Part shown: positions 43,451-52,352 of the stretch, piece by piece
How the letters are laid out: each line of letters starts with the position of its first letter
How positions within the stretch are numbered: position 1 is the stretch's first letter
Assembly (NCBI RefSeq): GCF_003347605.1
Contig: NZ_QDFZ01000025.1
Location: 769 to 64,243, forward strand
Reading direction: 5' to 3'
Length of the DNA stretch: 63,475 nt
From: Chryseobacterium sp. KLBC 52
Lineage (GTDB): Bacteria > Bacteroidota > Bacteroidia > Flavobacteriales > Weeksellaceae
Program-made: the position numbers and the translations under genes
The notes under the pieces: model-generated
Told to the model about the DNA's origin: nothing
The model's input: the letters and a program-made list of their open reading frames with translations, nothing else
The model's database searches: none

Positions 43451-44065
43451 ATGCATATTGCAGTTACAGGAAACATCGGAGCCGGAAAAACAACTTTGAC
43501 AACGATGCTTTCCAAGCATTACGGATGGGATGCACAATTTGAAGACGTAGATCATAACCCGTATCTGGAGGATTTTTATTCTGATATGAGCAAATGGAGT
43601 TTTGCATTACAGGTGTATTTCCTGGGAAGCAGATTCCGTCAGGTGAAGGAAATCAGAGAAAGTGGGAAAAACATTATTCAGGATCGTACCATCTATGAAG
43701 ATGCCCATATTTTTGCAGAAAACCTGAATGATATGAATCTTCTTTCAGACAGAGATTTCAATAACTATTCATCAGTTTTTGATTTGATGAAGTCCTTTGT
43801 ATCCGCTCCGGATCTTTTAATCTATTTAAAATCAGATGTTCCTAACCTGGTTAAAAAAATCTACAAAAGAGGCCGTGAATATGAAGCATCCATCAGCATT
43901 GAATATCTTTCAAAACTGAATCAGAAATATGAGAAATGGATTTCCAACTATACAGAAGGAAAACTTCTGATTGTAGAAGTGGATGATCTTGATTTCGTTG
44001 AAAAACCTGAAGATTTCGGATTTATTCTGGAAAAAATTGAAGCAGAACTACACGGATTGTTTTAA
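43451..44065 (+). CDS. Deoxynucleoside kinase
   Basis: 204 aa. P-loop GNIGAGKTT at residues 7-15, then FEDVDHNPYLEDFY (substrate-binding Glu), QVYFLGSRFRQVKEI and the DRS-like QDRTIYEDAHIFAENL. A lid with Arg pair follows (KKIYKRGREYE). This is the dNK/DCK family that phosphorylates salvaged deoxynucleosides with ATP. Which base is preferred cannot be read safely. No membrane or signal segments are present. Confidence 0.9.
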   Translation: MHIAVTGNIGAGKTTLTTMLSKHYGWDAQFEDVDHNPYLEDFYSDMSKWSFALQVYFLGSRFRQVKEIRESGKNIIQDRTIYEDAHIFAENLNDMNLLSDRDFNNYSSVFDLMKSFVSAPDLLIYLKSDVPNLVKKIYKRGREYEASISIEYLSKLNQKYEKWISNYTEGKLLIVEVDDLDFVEKPEDFGFILEKIEAELHGLF

Positions 44066-44110
44066 CATATTTTTATCAGAACATTAAGACATACTCAGGG
44101 TAATTCTTTT

Positions 44111-44118
44111 TAAATTTG
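44111..44118 (+). promoter_or_regulatory. Candidate -7 box of the ArsC-like gene
   Basis: TAAATTTG lies 35 bp before ATG 44154. The upstream partner is not clear. Confidence 0.4.
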
Positions 44119-44153
44119 TTTAGATCAAGTTTAATTTTTTGAATAATTCTATC

Positions 44154-44504
44154 ATGGTAGTTAAAGTTTTACATAACGGAAACTGTTCAAAGTCAAATGC
44201 TGTACTGGAGTATCTTGACGAAAACGGAGTGCCTTTTGAGATCATTAATATTGTTGATGATCCGTTAAGTCCTCTTGAAATAAGAACGGTGCTGAAAAAA
44301 CTGAACCAAAGTGTTTTTCATATCATTCGTAAGACAGATAAACTGTATATTGAAAATTATGCAGATAAAAATTATTCTGAAGAAGAGTGGATTAAAATTC
44401 TTTCTGAGAATCCCTCTCTGATACAAAGACCGATTCTTGTAAAAGGCTCAGTAGCCATGCTGGGAAGACCTATTGAAAACGTAAAGTTCTTTATTGAAAA
44501 GTAG
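44154..44504 (+). CDS. ArsC/Spx-family thioredoxin-fold protein (arsenate reductase-like)
   Basis: 116 aa from ATG 44154; a TTG 15 bp upstream is less likely. The motif LHNGNCSKSNAVLEYL places a single catalytic-type Cys at residue 11 in the C-x-x-S arrangement of glutaredoxin-linked arsenate reductases. SLIQRPILVKGSVAMLGRP provides the Arg that binds oxyanion in the family. The residue after the CSKS helix start is Asn where ArsC has Arg, so activity on arsenate is not certain. No other ars gene lies nearby. Confidence 0.83.
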   Translation: MVVKVLHNGNCSKSNAVLEYLDENGVPFEIINIVDDPLSPLEIRTVLKKLNQSVFHIIRKTDKLYIENYADKNYSEEEWIKILSENPSLIQRPILVKGSVAMLGRPIENVKFFIEK

Positions 44505-44525
44505 ATCAATCAACTTAATACATAA

Positions 44526-44551
44526 AAAACCGTTCTTTTTAGAGCGGATTT
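44526..44551. terminator. Terminator after the ArsC-like gene
   Basis: Hairpin AAAACCGTTCT/AGAGCGGATTT with a TTTT loop and imperfect pairing, ending in a T tract. It separates convergent genes. Confidence 0.65.
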
Positions 44552-44558
44552 TTTTATG

Positions 44559-45032
44559 TTATGGGGTTTCAGTTTTGCTGGTTCCATTGATAATCTTATA
44601 TAAAGCTTCCAGTTCTTTTGGTGGGCGTCCGGAATCAAAATCTGAAGAAGTATATTCCTTTCCGTTAGAGGTAATGATAATGGATGCAATCATTGCCCGG
44701 TCAGAATGCCTGCCCTCTGTAGGAGCTTTAAGATCTGATATCTTGGATAAGTCAATAGATTGAGCCAGTCTGGAAACCGTCTGCCATTCCGCAGGAGATA
44801 TTTTAGTAGTAGTAATTTCTTCGTTAATATTGGATTCTTTTGAAGAAGGGGTGAAGACTATGTTTCTGCTGAATCCTCTCGTCCTTTCTGTTAATTGAAT
44901 CCGTTCAATCTTTTGTTGCTGAACTGCAGAGGATATAGCAGTCGCATTATTTTGACTGTTATCTTTGTGCATACAACTTGTAGAAGAGGTGACCAAAATA
45001 ATACTAAATAGGATCAGTTGGATGTTCATCAT
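44559..45032 (-). CDS. Small lipoprotein of unknown function
   Basis: 157 aa. The start MMNIQLILFSIILVTSSTSC gives a lipobox with Cys20, so it is probably attached to a membrane on the periplasmic side. The mature part has a compact domain: ERTRGFSRNIVFTP, EWQTVSRLAQSIDLSKISDL and IASIIITSNGKEYTSSDFDSGRPPKELEAL. The layout recalls small lipoproteins with a NEAT- or PepSY-sized domain, but no family is recognised. It is convergent with the ArsC-like gene. Confidence 0.65.
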   Translation of the reverse strand: MMNIQLILFSIILVTSSTSCMHKDNSQNNATAISSAVQQQKIERIQLTERTRGFSRNIVFTPSSKESNINEEITTTKISPAEWQTVSRLAQSIDLSKISDLKAPTEGRHSDRAMIASIIITSNGKEYTSSDFDSGRPPKELEALYKIINGTSKTETP

Positions 45033-45056
45033 ATTCTGTTTTAAGTTTTACATAAT

Positions 45057-45084
45057 AAAAAACCGCTTCATGATGATGAAACGG
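45057..45084 (-). terminator. Terminator of the DUF493 gene
   Basis: On the minus strand CCGTTTCAT/ATGAAGCGG (one wobble) with a CATC loop is followed by a T run. It lies 10 bp past the DUF493 stop. Confidence 0.8.
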
Positions 45085-45093
45085 CCTTTGTTT

Positions 45094-45399
45094 TTACAAT
45101 AGAATAACGCCTTCTATTTTTGCTACTTCTTTATAAATATTCACTACCTGATTGGCATCCAAAACAAATGCATTAATGTTGCAGGCAGTGTATTTTCCAT
45201 TTTTGCTTTCTCGGTTTCCCAGTGTAAATTTAATACCATCAAAAACTCTGTAAATTTCAGTAAGTTTTGCCTGGTCTGTAGGGATAATAAATTTAAATAA
45301 ATAATCCTCCGGAAAATCATGATGATCCTCCAGTTTCTCCTTCAAAGACTGATAAAAATCTTCGGGGCTTGCGTGTTGATTTCCTTGTAATATATCCAT
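45094..45399 (-). CDS. DUF493 family protein (YbeD-like)
   Basis: 101 aa from ATG 45399; an in-frame TTG two codons upstream is less likely. The chain DFYQSLKEKLEDHHDFPEDYLFKFIIPTD and SKNGKYTACNINAFVLDANQVVNIYKEV matches DUF493, an ACT-like fold related to E. coli YbeD. Function is unknown; regulation by small ligands is a common suggestion for this fold. It lies 40 bp downstream of the DUF4197 gene on the same strand and ends at a terminator. Confidence 0.85.
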   Translation of the reverse strand: MDILQGNQHASPEDFYQSLKEKLEDHHDFPEDYLFKFIIPTDQAKLTEIYRVFDGIKFTLGNRESKNGKYTACNINAFVLDANQVVNIYKEVAKIEGVILL

Positions 45400-45439
45400 C
45401 TGCAATTGTTAATATAATATAAATATAACGAAATTTTTC

Positions 45440-46111
45440 CTATTTTCCAAATGGTCCCAGCAGAGACTTGGAGTTCTGGTGCTCATAATCTTCGATGATG
45501 TTGAATAATCCATTGACCAGCTGTTCAGAAGCAAGTTTACTCAATCCTCCTGAATTGACAGTGTTGTTATTCCCGCCCAGAAGGCTGCCTAAAAAATTAC
45601 TTCCTGATAACGCCGTATTGATGGTTTTTACAATTCCATATTCATTCAGTTTTTCATCTACTTTAGGAGCGATGGCTGCAATCAGCTGTTGGGATGTTTT
45701 TTCCTTCAGAATCTGTGTCGCCGTTGTTCCCTGCATAATTCTCGTTACATCCTGGGCATTCAGACTGTTGACCGCATCCTGCAAAATAGGTTTTGAAGTA
45801 TTCACGGTATAAGCTGCTGCCTGAGCAATATAATCCCTTTCTTTAGCTACGAGTGAAGGGGCAATTTTCTCCAGCGTAGAATTAATATCTCTCAACTCTT
45901 TAGGAAGCGCTTTATCTACCATATTGTTCTGCAGAAACGCTTCTTTGTTTCCATAGATACCCATTCCTTTATCAATACCATTGAGCAGGATTCTTTTAAT
46001 AATAGAAAGCCCCATGTCTGATGTAGCCAGTGACGTGCAAGATTGTACACTGGTGGTAATAACAGCACCGGTCCCGATCAGAAGAGCGGCTGCAATGATA
46101 TATTTTTTCAT
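45440..46111 (-). CDS. DUF4197 domain lipoprotein
   Basis: 223 aa. The start MKKYIIAAALLIGTGAVITTSVQSC suggests a lipoprotein (Cys25). The rest, GLSIIKRILLNGIDKGMGIYG, LPKELRDINSTLEKIAPSLV, AQDVTRIMQGTTATQIL and SEQLVNGLFNIIEDYE, is the helical DUF4197 domain. A GGNNNTVNSGG linker lies near 190. Function is unknown. A well-spaced promoter match lies upstream; the divergent susC-like gene begins 365 bp away. Confidence 0.87.
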   Translation of the reverse strand: MKKYIIAAALLIGTGAVITTSVQSCTSLATSDMGLSIIKRILLNGIDKGMGIYGNKEAFLQNNMVDKALPKELRDINSTLEKIAPSLVAKERDYIAQAAAYTVNTSKPILQDAVNSLNAQDVTRIMQGTTATQILKEKTSQQLIAAIAPKVDEKLNEYGIVKTINTALSGSNFLGSLLGGNNNTVNSGGLSKLASEQLVNGLFNIIEDYEHQNSKSLLGPFGK

Positions 46112-46159
46112 TGATCTTTTTATTATGTATTTCTAAGATGCTTTTGTCAAAAACTGCAC

Positions 46160-46190
46160 CAAAGGTAATTACTATTCTCTATTTAACAAA
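46160..46190 (-). promoter_or_regulatory. Promoter of the DUF4197 gene
   Basis: On the minus strand TTTG (46187-46190) and TACCTTTG (46160-46167) are 19 bp apart, an exact match to the Bacteroidota pattern, about 48 bp before the ATG at 46111. Confidence 0.65.
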
Positions 46191-46382
46191 ATATTAAATT
46201 GAGTGCTGAATTTGGTGAATTTTTAAGGTCAAAATATTAATTTAACATTCATGAAATAACGGGAAATTGATAATAATTTTGAATATAAAATTATAAAACG
46301 TGAATATTTATCATTTTTGATGTAACAAAAAAGGGCGATGTTTAAATATTTAAGATAATTTAACATTGTTCGATATTTTTTA

Positions 46383-46390
46383 TATTTTTG
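46383..46390 (+). promoter_or_regulatory. Candidate -7 box of the susC-like gene
   Basis: TATTTTTG lies 86 bp before the ATG at 46477. An upstream TTG (46366-46368) is at a rather short spacing of 14 bp. The 365-bp gap 46112-46476 is very AT-rich and holds no gene that I can support. Confidence 0.4.
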
Positions 46391-46476
46391 GCTAATGTCT
46401 TTTTTTGAGATTTTAAATAACTCCACTATTTAAAGACAGAAATGAATTTGATTTATTTGAATAAAATTGAAACTAT

Positions 46477-49317
46477 ATGAAACAAAGTAATTTAAAGTAT
46501 CCATGTCTCATTGCCGTGTTGTATTTCGGGATGAACGTGAATGCACAGGTTACGCAGGATTCTGCTAAAGTCCAGAAGATTGACGAAGTCGTGATGATTG
46601 GATATGGTAGCCGTAAAAAAGTGGATAATACCACAGCTATCAGTTCTATCAGCGCTGAGGAAGTAACCAGAACCAAAGTATTGAATGCATCACAGGCTAT
46701 TCAGGGAAAAGCTGCTGGAGTACAGGTTATTGCTTCTGATGCGCCGGGATCAACTCCGACAGTAATGATCAGAGGACTTGGTACAGTGTTAGGCGGGAGA
46801 ACTCCATTATACGTAGTTGATGGAATGTATGCCGATAACATCAACAATATCAACTCTAATGATATTCTGACCTATGATGTATTGAAAGATGCGGCAGCAT
46901 TGGCAATCTATGGTAACAGGGCTGCAAATGGGGTAATCATCATTACGACAAAATCAGGTAGAGGAAAGTTAAGTGTTTCCTATGATGGATTGGTTGGATT
47001 CAGAAGTCCTTTAAAAACGATCAAAATGGCCAATGGGTCTGAATTTGCAACCTATAACAATGCAGGTAAAACAAGTACTTATCTGAATCCTAATCAGCCG
47101 TACAACACAGATTGGTTCAAAGAAATTACAAGAACCGGTATCTATAACCAGCATAACTTATCAATTTCCGGATCTTCTGAAGCTGCAAAATACTTTTTAA
47201 GTTTAAGTAATTATGATGAGCAGTCCATCCTTAAAGGAACAAATTATAACAGGACTACAGTAAGAACCAATAACGAATTCAGGATTACCAAAGGTATCAG
47301 ATTAGCGCAGACTTTAAGTGCTACCTTTACCAATGATACTCCTAAATCGTATGGTGCTTTTACAAATGCATATAAACAATCGCCATTAGTCCCTGTATAT
47401 TATCCGAATGGAAAATATGGTCAGCCTATCTATAACAAGACTAACGGAAATATCGATTATGAAGGAGGGCGATTTAATAATGTTGGAAACCCTGTGATGC
47501 AGCTTGCTTATGATAATCAAAGGGGAAAAAATTTCTTATTGCAGGGTGGTTTAAAACTGGATATTGATATTTATAAAGATTTGAAGTTTACTTCTCAGTT
47601 TAGTGGTGAGTACAATAATTATAAATATTACAATTTTGTAAATTCAAAAGCATTCTGGTTAGATAGCGATCCAATGAGGGTTGACAGTGGATATGATACT
47701 TCTTTGCCTCTGACAAGATTAACCAATAAAAATCAAAACTATTATAATTGGGTACTTAATAACTATTTAACCTATACCAAGAAAGTAGGAAATCATGATA
47801 TTGAAATTGTAGCAGGTACGGAAGCTTCAGTTGCCAACGGTCTTGAAACCTTAACGATCAACAGAAAGAATGTACCCGTTTCACAAGACTACTGGAATCT
47901 GGATGGTGTAGATTATTATGGTAATTTATTTAGTGATAATACGACCAAAGCCATTGAATCTATAAAAGGGAACAGAAACACCACAATTTCTTATTTCGGA
48001 AGACTTCAGTATAAATTTATGAACCGTTATTTATTAAGTGGAACGATCAGAAGAGACGGATCATCTCAGTTTGCTGAAGGACACAGATGGGGGACATTTC
48101 CATCATTTGGTGCCGGATGGATCATCTCTGAAGAAAGCTTTATGCAGGATGGGTTCTTTGATCTTTTAAAATTGAGAGGAGGCTGGGGTAAATTGGGTAA
48201 CCAGAAAGTTCCATTAAACTATTTACCACTTTCATCCGGAGCTACCTACAATTACGGATTTGGAACATCGCCTGTAAGCAATGGCGTAACTGTTAATCAA
48301 GGATATGACCCGGAATTAGGATGGGAAGTTACAGAAGAAACCTCTTTGGGATTAGATTTTGCGATCTTGGATAAGAGGTTGTCTGGAAGTTTTGACGTTT
48401 ATAACAGAAAAACTAATAACCTTATTTTAGGAGTGGTACCTTATCTTGCAACAGGTATTTCGGATGTAAATTATTCACATATGGGAAGCGTTGTTAATAG
48501 AGGTGCTGAGGTGAGCTTAAACTGGTCAGATAAAGTGGGAGAAGATTTCAGTTATTCTGTTGGAGCTAATTATTCTTACAATAAAAATAAACTTGCTAGA
48601 ATTGATACTTCAAAACCTGTTTCTCAGATTATAGGAGGAAACCTGGGCAACGGAGTCGATACAAAACTATTTAATGCTTCAGCAATAGGTTACGCATTGG
48701 GAAGTTTTTATTTATATGAAACTGATGGTTATGATGCCAATGGTAACCTGAAATTTAAAGATTTGAACGGTAATGGTACTATGGATGGAGGAGACAGACG
48801 TTTCTTCGATTCTTATATACCAAAATCAACATTAGGTGTTAATTTTTCAATGTCTTATAAAAATTGGGACTTTGCCTTGAGCGGTTATGGAGCTTTTGGA
48901 TTTAAAGTATACAACGGTAAGAAAGCACAAAGAAATGGCGGAGAAAATGTTGAAGCATCTGTAGCGAATGATTTCTGGACTCCTACAAACACTAATGCAG
49001 CAAACCCTGTAAATCCTTCAAATATTCCTGTAGCTTCTAATTTCTATTTGGAAAGTGGAGATTATTTTAGAATTAATAATATTTCCGTAGGGTATACATT
49101 TAAAAATGTAACGGATTATATGAGATCTATTAAGCTTTATGTGAGTGCAATTAATCCAATTGTATTCCAGAAGTATTCAGGGTATTCTTCAGAATTATCA
49201 GGATATAATCCTGCAGATACTACAGCAGAAGGTGATCCTTACAAACGTGCGGGAATAGAGCTGGATGCTTATCCTACATTGAGGTCTTTTGTATTTGGTG
49301 TTAACCTAAATTTTTAA
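46477..49317 (+). CDS. SusC/RagA-type TonB-dependent outer-membrane receptor
   Basis: 946 aa with signal peptide ending NVNAQ. A TonB box region IDEVVMIGYGSRKK (about 35-50) leads into the plug: ASQAIQGKAAGVQVIASDAPG, VMIRGLGTVLGGRTPLYVVDG and AANGVIIITTKSGRGK. The barrel follows to the C-terminal Phe (LRSFVFGVNLNF). The carboxypeptidase-like N-terminal domain common in SusC proteins is absent, and so is an STN signalling domain. It imports oligosaccharides using TonB energy, with the SusD partner encoded 4 bp later as its lid. The following GH144 and GH3 genes point to beta-1,2-glucan fragments as cargo. Confidence 0.95.
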   Translation: MKQSNLKYPCLIAVLYFGMNVNAQVTQDSAKVQKIDEVVMIGYGSRKKVDNTTAISSISAEEVTRTKVLNASQAIQGKAAGVQVIASDAPGSTPTVMIRGLGTVLGGRTPLYVVDGMYADNINNINSNDILTYDVLKDAAALAIYGNRAANGVIIITTKSGRGKLSVSYDGLVGFRSPLKTIKMANGSEFATYNNAGKTSTYLNPNQPYNTDWFKEITRTGIYNQHNLSISGSSEAAKYFLSLSNYDEQSILKGTNYNRTTVRTNNEFRITKGIRLAQTLSATFTNDTPKSYGAFTNAYKQSPLVPVYYPNGKYGQPIYNKTNGNIDYEGGRFNNVGNPVMQLAYDNQRGKNFLLQGGLKLDIDIYKDLKFTSQFSGEYNNYKYYNFVNSKAFWLDSDPMRVDSGYDTSLPLTRLTNKNQNYYNWVLNNYLTYTKKVGNHDIEIVAGTEASVANGLETLTINRKNVPVSQDYWNLDGVDYYGNLFSDNTTKAIESIKGNRNTTISYFGRLQYKFMNRYLLSGTIRRDGSSQFAEGHRWGTFPSFGAGWIISEESFMQDGFFDLLKLRGGWGKLGNQKVPLNYLPLSSGATYNYGFGTSPVSNGVTVNQGYDPELGWEVTEETSLGLDFAILDKRLSGSFDVYNRKTNNLILGVVPYLATGISDVNYSHMGSVVNRGAEVSLNWSDKVGEDFSYSVGANYSYNKNKLARIDTSKPVSQIIGGNLGNGVDTKLFNASAIGYALGSFYLYETDGYDANGNLKFKDLNGNGTMDGGDRRFFDSYIPKSTLGVNFSMSYKNWDFALSGYGAFGFKVYNGKKAQRNGGENVEASVANDFWTPTNTNAANPVNPSNIPVASNFYLESGDYFRINNISVGYTFKNVTDYMRSIKLYVSAINPIVFQKYSGYSSELSGYNPADTTAEGDPYKRAGIELDAYPTLRSFVFGVNLNF

Positions 49318-49321
49318 AAAA

Positions 49322-50788
49322 ATGAATAAGAAATATATCATAGCAGCTGCATTTTTAATTTTAGGAGCTGTTAACCAGAGTTGCAGCAATGACTTTATTG
49401 ATGTGTCTCCTACAGAAAAAATTCCCGAAGCTGCTTTGGGTGAAATATATAATAATAATGAAGGAGCCAATAGCTTGGTAACTGCTATTTATGCTAAGTT
49501 CTTAGATTGGAACATGAGTACTTTCGCGTGGATTGGCGTTACATCTATCGTTTCAGATGATGCGGATAAAGGATCCAGCCCAAGTGATTCAGGTTCTGAT
49601 AAGGATGTTCTGGATGCGCTGAATTTTAATGCAGCAACTCCATCATTCAAAGAACTGTTTGCCTCCAATTATCAAGGGATAAACAGATGCAACCAGGCAT
49701 TGAAATATCTTCCTCAGTTAGATAAAGCTGATCCGCAATTGCGTGCAAGACTAACTGGAGAAGCTAAGTTTTTAAGAGCGTTTATGTATTTTACTTTAGT
49801 GAAATCTTTTGGAGGTGTCCCGTTAGTAGACCACGTTCCTGTAACAGGAGTTGAAGCAGATAAACAAATGACACTTACCAGAAAAAGTAAGGAAGAAATT
49901 TATGCATTCATTGAACAGGACCTTAAGGATGCCATAGCCGTTCTTCCTAATAAATCAGCCTATGGGGCAGGTAATATAGGGAGAGCATCTGTTGGTGCTG
50001 CCCATGCGCTTTTAGCTAAAGTGTATTTATATCAGAAGAAATGGCAGCTGGCTGTAGATGAGACTAATTTGGTTACTGGGTATTCATTAACACCTAATTT
50101 CCAGGATATTTACAAAGTTTCCGGAGAAAATAATGCTGAATCTGTTTTTGAAATCAATGGGACTGGGGGAACAGCAGGAAGAGCAATTCAGCAGTATAGC
50201 CAGGTTCAGGGAGCCAGAGGTACTACAGGCTGGGGCTGGGGATTCTCTACTCCTACCCAAGGTTTGTATGATGCATACTCTGCAACAGATTCAAGAAGAG
50301 ATGCTACGATTATCCACAGAGATATGACTTTATATGATGGATATTATGTAGGTCCAAATACAGAAAATAAATTTTATAATTATAAAGCTTATTCTTCAAA
50401 TTATAGAGATCAGGCTTCAACAGACGTAAATATTCGTTATCTGAGATATGCTGAAGTGCTATTAATCAGAGCCGAAGCAATGAATGAACTAGGACAAACA
50501 TCTGCGGCTATTCCTTTCCTGAATCAGGTAAGAAACAGAGCTAACATCGGAAGTACCCCTGCTACTTCTCAGGCAGATGTAAGATTAGATATCTGGAAAC
50601 AGAGAAGATTGGAGCTTGCTTTTGAGCATGACAGATGGTTTGATCTTGTAAGAACAGGACAAGCACAAGCAGCGATGGCTGCTGATGGTGGTAAAAAATT
50701 CATCGTTGGAAAACATGAATTATTCCCACTTCCGCAGGACTTCATAATGGAAGCCGGTGGATTGTCTGCTCAAAACCCTGGCTATTAA
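49322..50788 (+). CDS. SusD/RagB-family nutrient-binding lipoprotein
   Basis: 488 aa with lipobox NQSC (Cys21) and the typical opening NDFIDVSPTEKIPE. TPR-type helices follow (AKFLRAFMYFTLVKSFGGVPLVD, ASVGAAHALLAKVYLYQKKWQLAV). The C-terminal signature IWKQRRLELAFEHDRWFDLVRTGQA is diagnostic for the family. It sits on the cell surface and closes over the SusC pore. It is cotranscribed with susC (4-bp gap). A short hairpin lies between it and the glucanase gene. Confidence 0.95.
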   Translation: MNKKYIIAAAFLILGAVNQSCSNDFIDVSPTEKIPEAALGEIYNNNEGANSLVTAIYAKFLDWNMSTFAWIGVTSIVSDDADKGSSPSDSGSDKDVLDALNFNAATPSFKELFASNYQGINRCNQALKYLPQLDKADPQLRARLTGEAKFLRAFMYFTLVKSFGGVPLVDHVPVTGVEADKQMTLTRKSKEEIYAFIEQDLKDAIAVLPNKSAYGAGNIGRASVGAAHALLAKVYLYQKKWQLAVDETNLVTGYSLTPNFQDIYKVSGENNAESVFEINGTGGTAGRAIQQYSQVQGARGTTGWGWGFSTPTQGLYDAYSATDSRRDATIIHRDMTLYDGYYVGPNTENKFYNYKAYSSNYRDQASTDVNIRYLRYAEVLLIRAEAMNELGQTSAAIPFLNQVRNRANIGSTPATSQADVRLDIWKQRRLELAFEHDRWFDLVRTGQAQAAMAADGGKKFIVGKHELFPLPQDFIMEAGGLSAQNPGY

Positions 50789-50805
50789 AATAAACCATAA
50801 ACATT

Positions 50806-50829
50806 AGAGGAGAATGAAAGTTCTCCTCT
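50806..50829 (+). terminator. Intercistronic hairpin after the susD-like gene
   Basis: A perfect 9-bp stem AGAGGAGAA/TTCTCCTCT with a 6-nt loop, followed by TCTTTTAG. It may partly terminate transcription or protect the susCD message. Confidence 0.65.
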
Positions 50830-50863
50830 TCTTTTAGTAATAAACCCAATAAAAAGAGATCTC

Positions 50864-52255
50864 ATGAAAAGGAACGTATTATCAATAGCTATCACCTCTT
50901 TATTCTTTGTATATTCCTGTAAAAATGCTCCCGTTGCAAAACAGGAGGCAGGAAAAACTGAAGCCGTAAAAAGCAATATCACGGATGAACAACTAATGGA
51001 CAGAGTACAGAAAGATGCATTAAAGTACTTCTGGGATTACGCAGAACCCAACTCGATGCTGGGAAGAGAGCGTTACCATGAAGACAATGTCTATCCTGAT
51101 AATGATAAACACGTGATCACTACAGGAGGCTCTGGATTCGGGTTGGCAACTATTCTGGTAGGCGTAGAAAGAGGATTTGTTCCAAGAAAAGAAGCCGTGA
51201 AAAGACTTGCTCATATCATGGATTTTCTGGCAAAAGCAGACCGTCACAAAGGAGCATGGTCACATTGGATTAATGGAGAAACCGGGAAAACGGTTCCTTT
51301 CGGAAAAAAAGATAATGGTGGAGATCTTGTAGAAACGGCATTTCTTACCTCAGGAATACTGATGGTCCGTGAATATTTTAAAAACGGAAATGCAGAAGAA
51401 AAAGCTCTGGCTGCAAAATGTGATGAGCTATGGAAAGGAATCCAATGGAACTGGTATACAAAAGGAGGTCAGAAAGTACTTTACTGGCACTGGTCACCGG
51501 ATTACCAATGGGAAATGAATTTTCCTCTTGAAGGATATAATGAATGTCTGATCACTTATATTTTAGCAGCATCTTCCCCTACTTATTCTATTGATGCCGA
51601 AACCTACTATAAAGGCTGGACCAGAAACGGAACTTACCTTACAGATAAAACAAAATACGGACTACCTCTGTATGTAAAACACAACTATGCCGAAGAATAT
51701 GGCGGACCGCTTTTCTGGGCACAATATTCATATATCGGGCTTGATCCGACTGGATTATCCGATAAACTTGTTAAAAATTACTTTGACATCAATAAAAATC
51801 AAACCCTCATCGATTACAAATACTGTGTTGAAAATCCAAAACAATGGAAAGGTTACGGGCCAAACTATTGGGGACTTACAGCCGGTTATACAAGAAATGA
51901 AGACGGAACTACTGGCTACACAGCGCATATGCCAGGCAATGATAATGGAGTAATCACTCCCACAGCTGCATTGAGCAGTTTCCCGTACACTCCTAAAGAA
52001 TCAATGGCTTTCCTGAGATTCATGTATACTCAAAAACCTGAATTTATAGGATCTGCAGGACCTTATGATGCTACTTCTATTAATTATAACAATTGGTTTA
52101 CGCCAAGATATCTGGCCATAGATCAGGGAACCATAGCTCCCATGATTGAAAACTACAGATCAGGATTCCTTTGGAAACTGTTTATGAATGCTCCTGAAAT
52201 TCAGCAGGGATTAAAAAAACTAAGTTTCCAGTCAGCCAAATATGGAATAAAATAA
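50864..52255 (+). CDS. GH144-like glucanase (glycoamylase domain PF10091), likely endo-beta-1,2-glucanase
   Basis: 463 aa with lipobox VYSC (Cys19), so probably lipid-anchored. The (alpha/alpha)6-type landmarks are KYFWDYAEPNSMLGRERYH, TGGSGFGLATILVGVERGF, LVETAFLTSGILMVREYF, GYNECLITYILAASSPTY and EYGGPLFWAQYSYIGLDP, then YWGLTAGYT and NDNGVITPTAALSSFPYTP. These match the glucoamylase-like domain found in GH144 enzymes, whose characterised Chitinophaga and Bacteroides members cut beta-1,2-glucan. Catalytic residues were not assigned. It follows susD by 75 bp and belongs to the same utilisation locus. Confidence 0.83.
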   Translation: MKRNVLSIAITSLFFVYSCKNAPVAKQEAGKTEAVKSNITDEQLMDRVQKDALKYFWDYAEPNSMLGRERYHEDNVYPDNDKHVITTGGSGFGLATILVGVERGFVPRKEAVKRLAHIMDFLAKADRHKGAWSHWINGETGKTVPFGKKDNGGDLVETAFLTSGILMVREYFKNGNAEEKALAAKCDELWKGIQWNWYTKGGQKVLYWHWSPDYQWEMNFPLEGYNECLITYILAASSPTYSIDAETYYKGWTRNGTYLTDKTKYGLPLYVKHNYAEEYGGPLFWAQYSYIGLDPTGLSDKLVKNYFDINKNQTLIDYKYCVENPKQWKGYGPNYWGLTAGYTRNEDGTTGYTAHMPGNDNGVITPTAALSSFPYTPKESMAFLRFMYTQKPEFIGSAGPYDATSINYNNWFTPRYLAIDQGTIAPMIENYRSGFLWKLFMNAPEIQQGLKKLSFQSAKYGIK

Positions 52256-52334
52256 TTCAATAGGAACGGGATACTATCCTGAGCATAGTCGAAGGGAGCC
52301 CGTTTAAATAAAAAATCAATCCGCTGGCTTTAGC
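52254..52334. repeat. Interspersed repeat with AATAGGAACGG and GGCTTTAGCC
   Basis: ATTCAATAGGAACGG begins at the stop codon of the glucanase gene and is shared, in reverse, with 23410-23425. TGAGCATAGTCGAAGGGAG near 52280 and GGCTTTAGCC at 52325-52334 follow. The element fills the gap before the esterase-like gene. Confidence 0.6.
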
Positions 52335-52352
52335 CAAAACCTAAATAACAAT

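Noticed and set aside
44494..44763. Plus-strand open frame of 89 aa after the ArsC-like gene
   Set aside because: It is antisense to the lipoprotein gene at 44559-45032, which has a clear lipobox, and it crosses a terminator.
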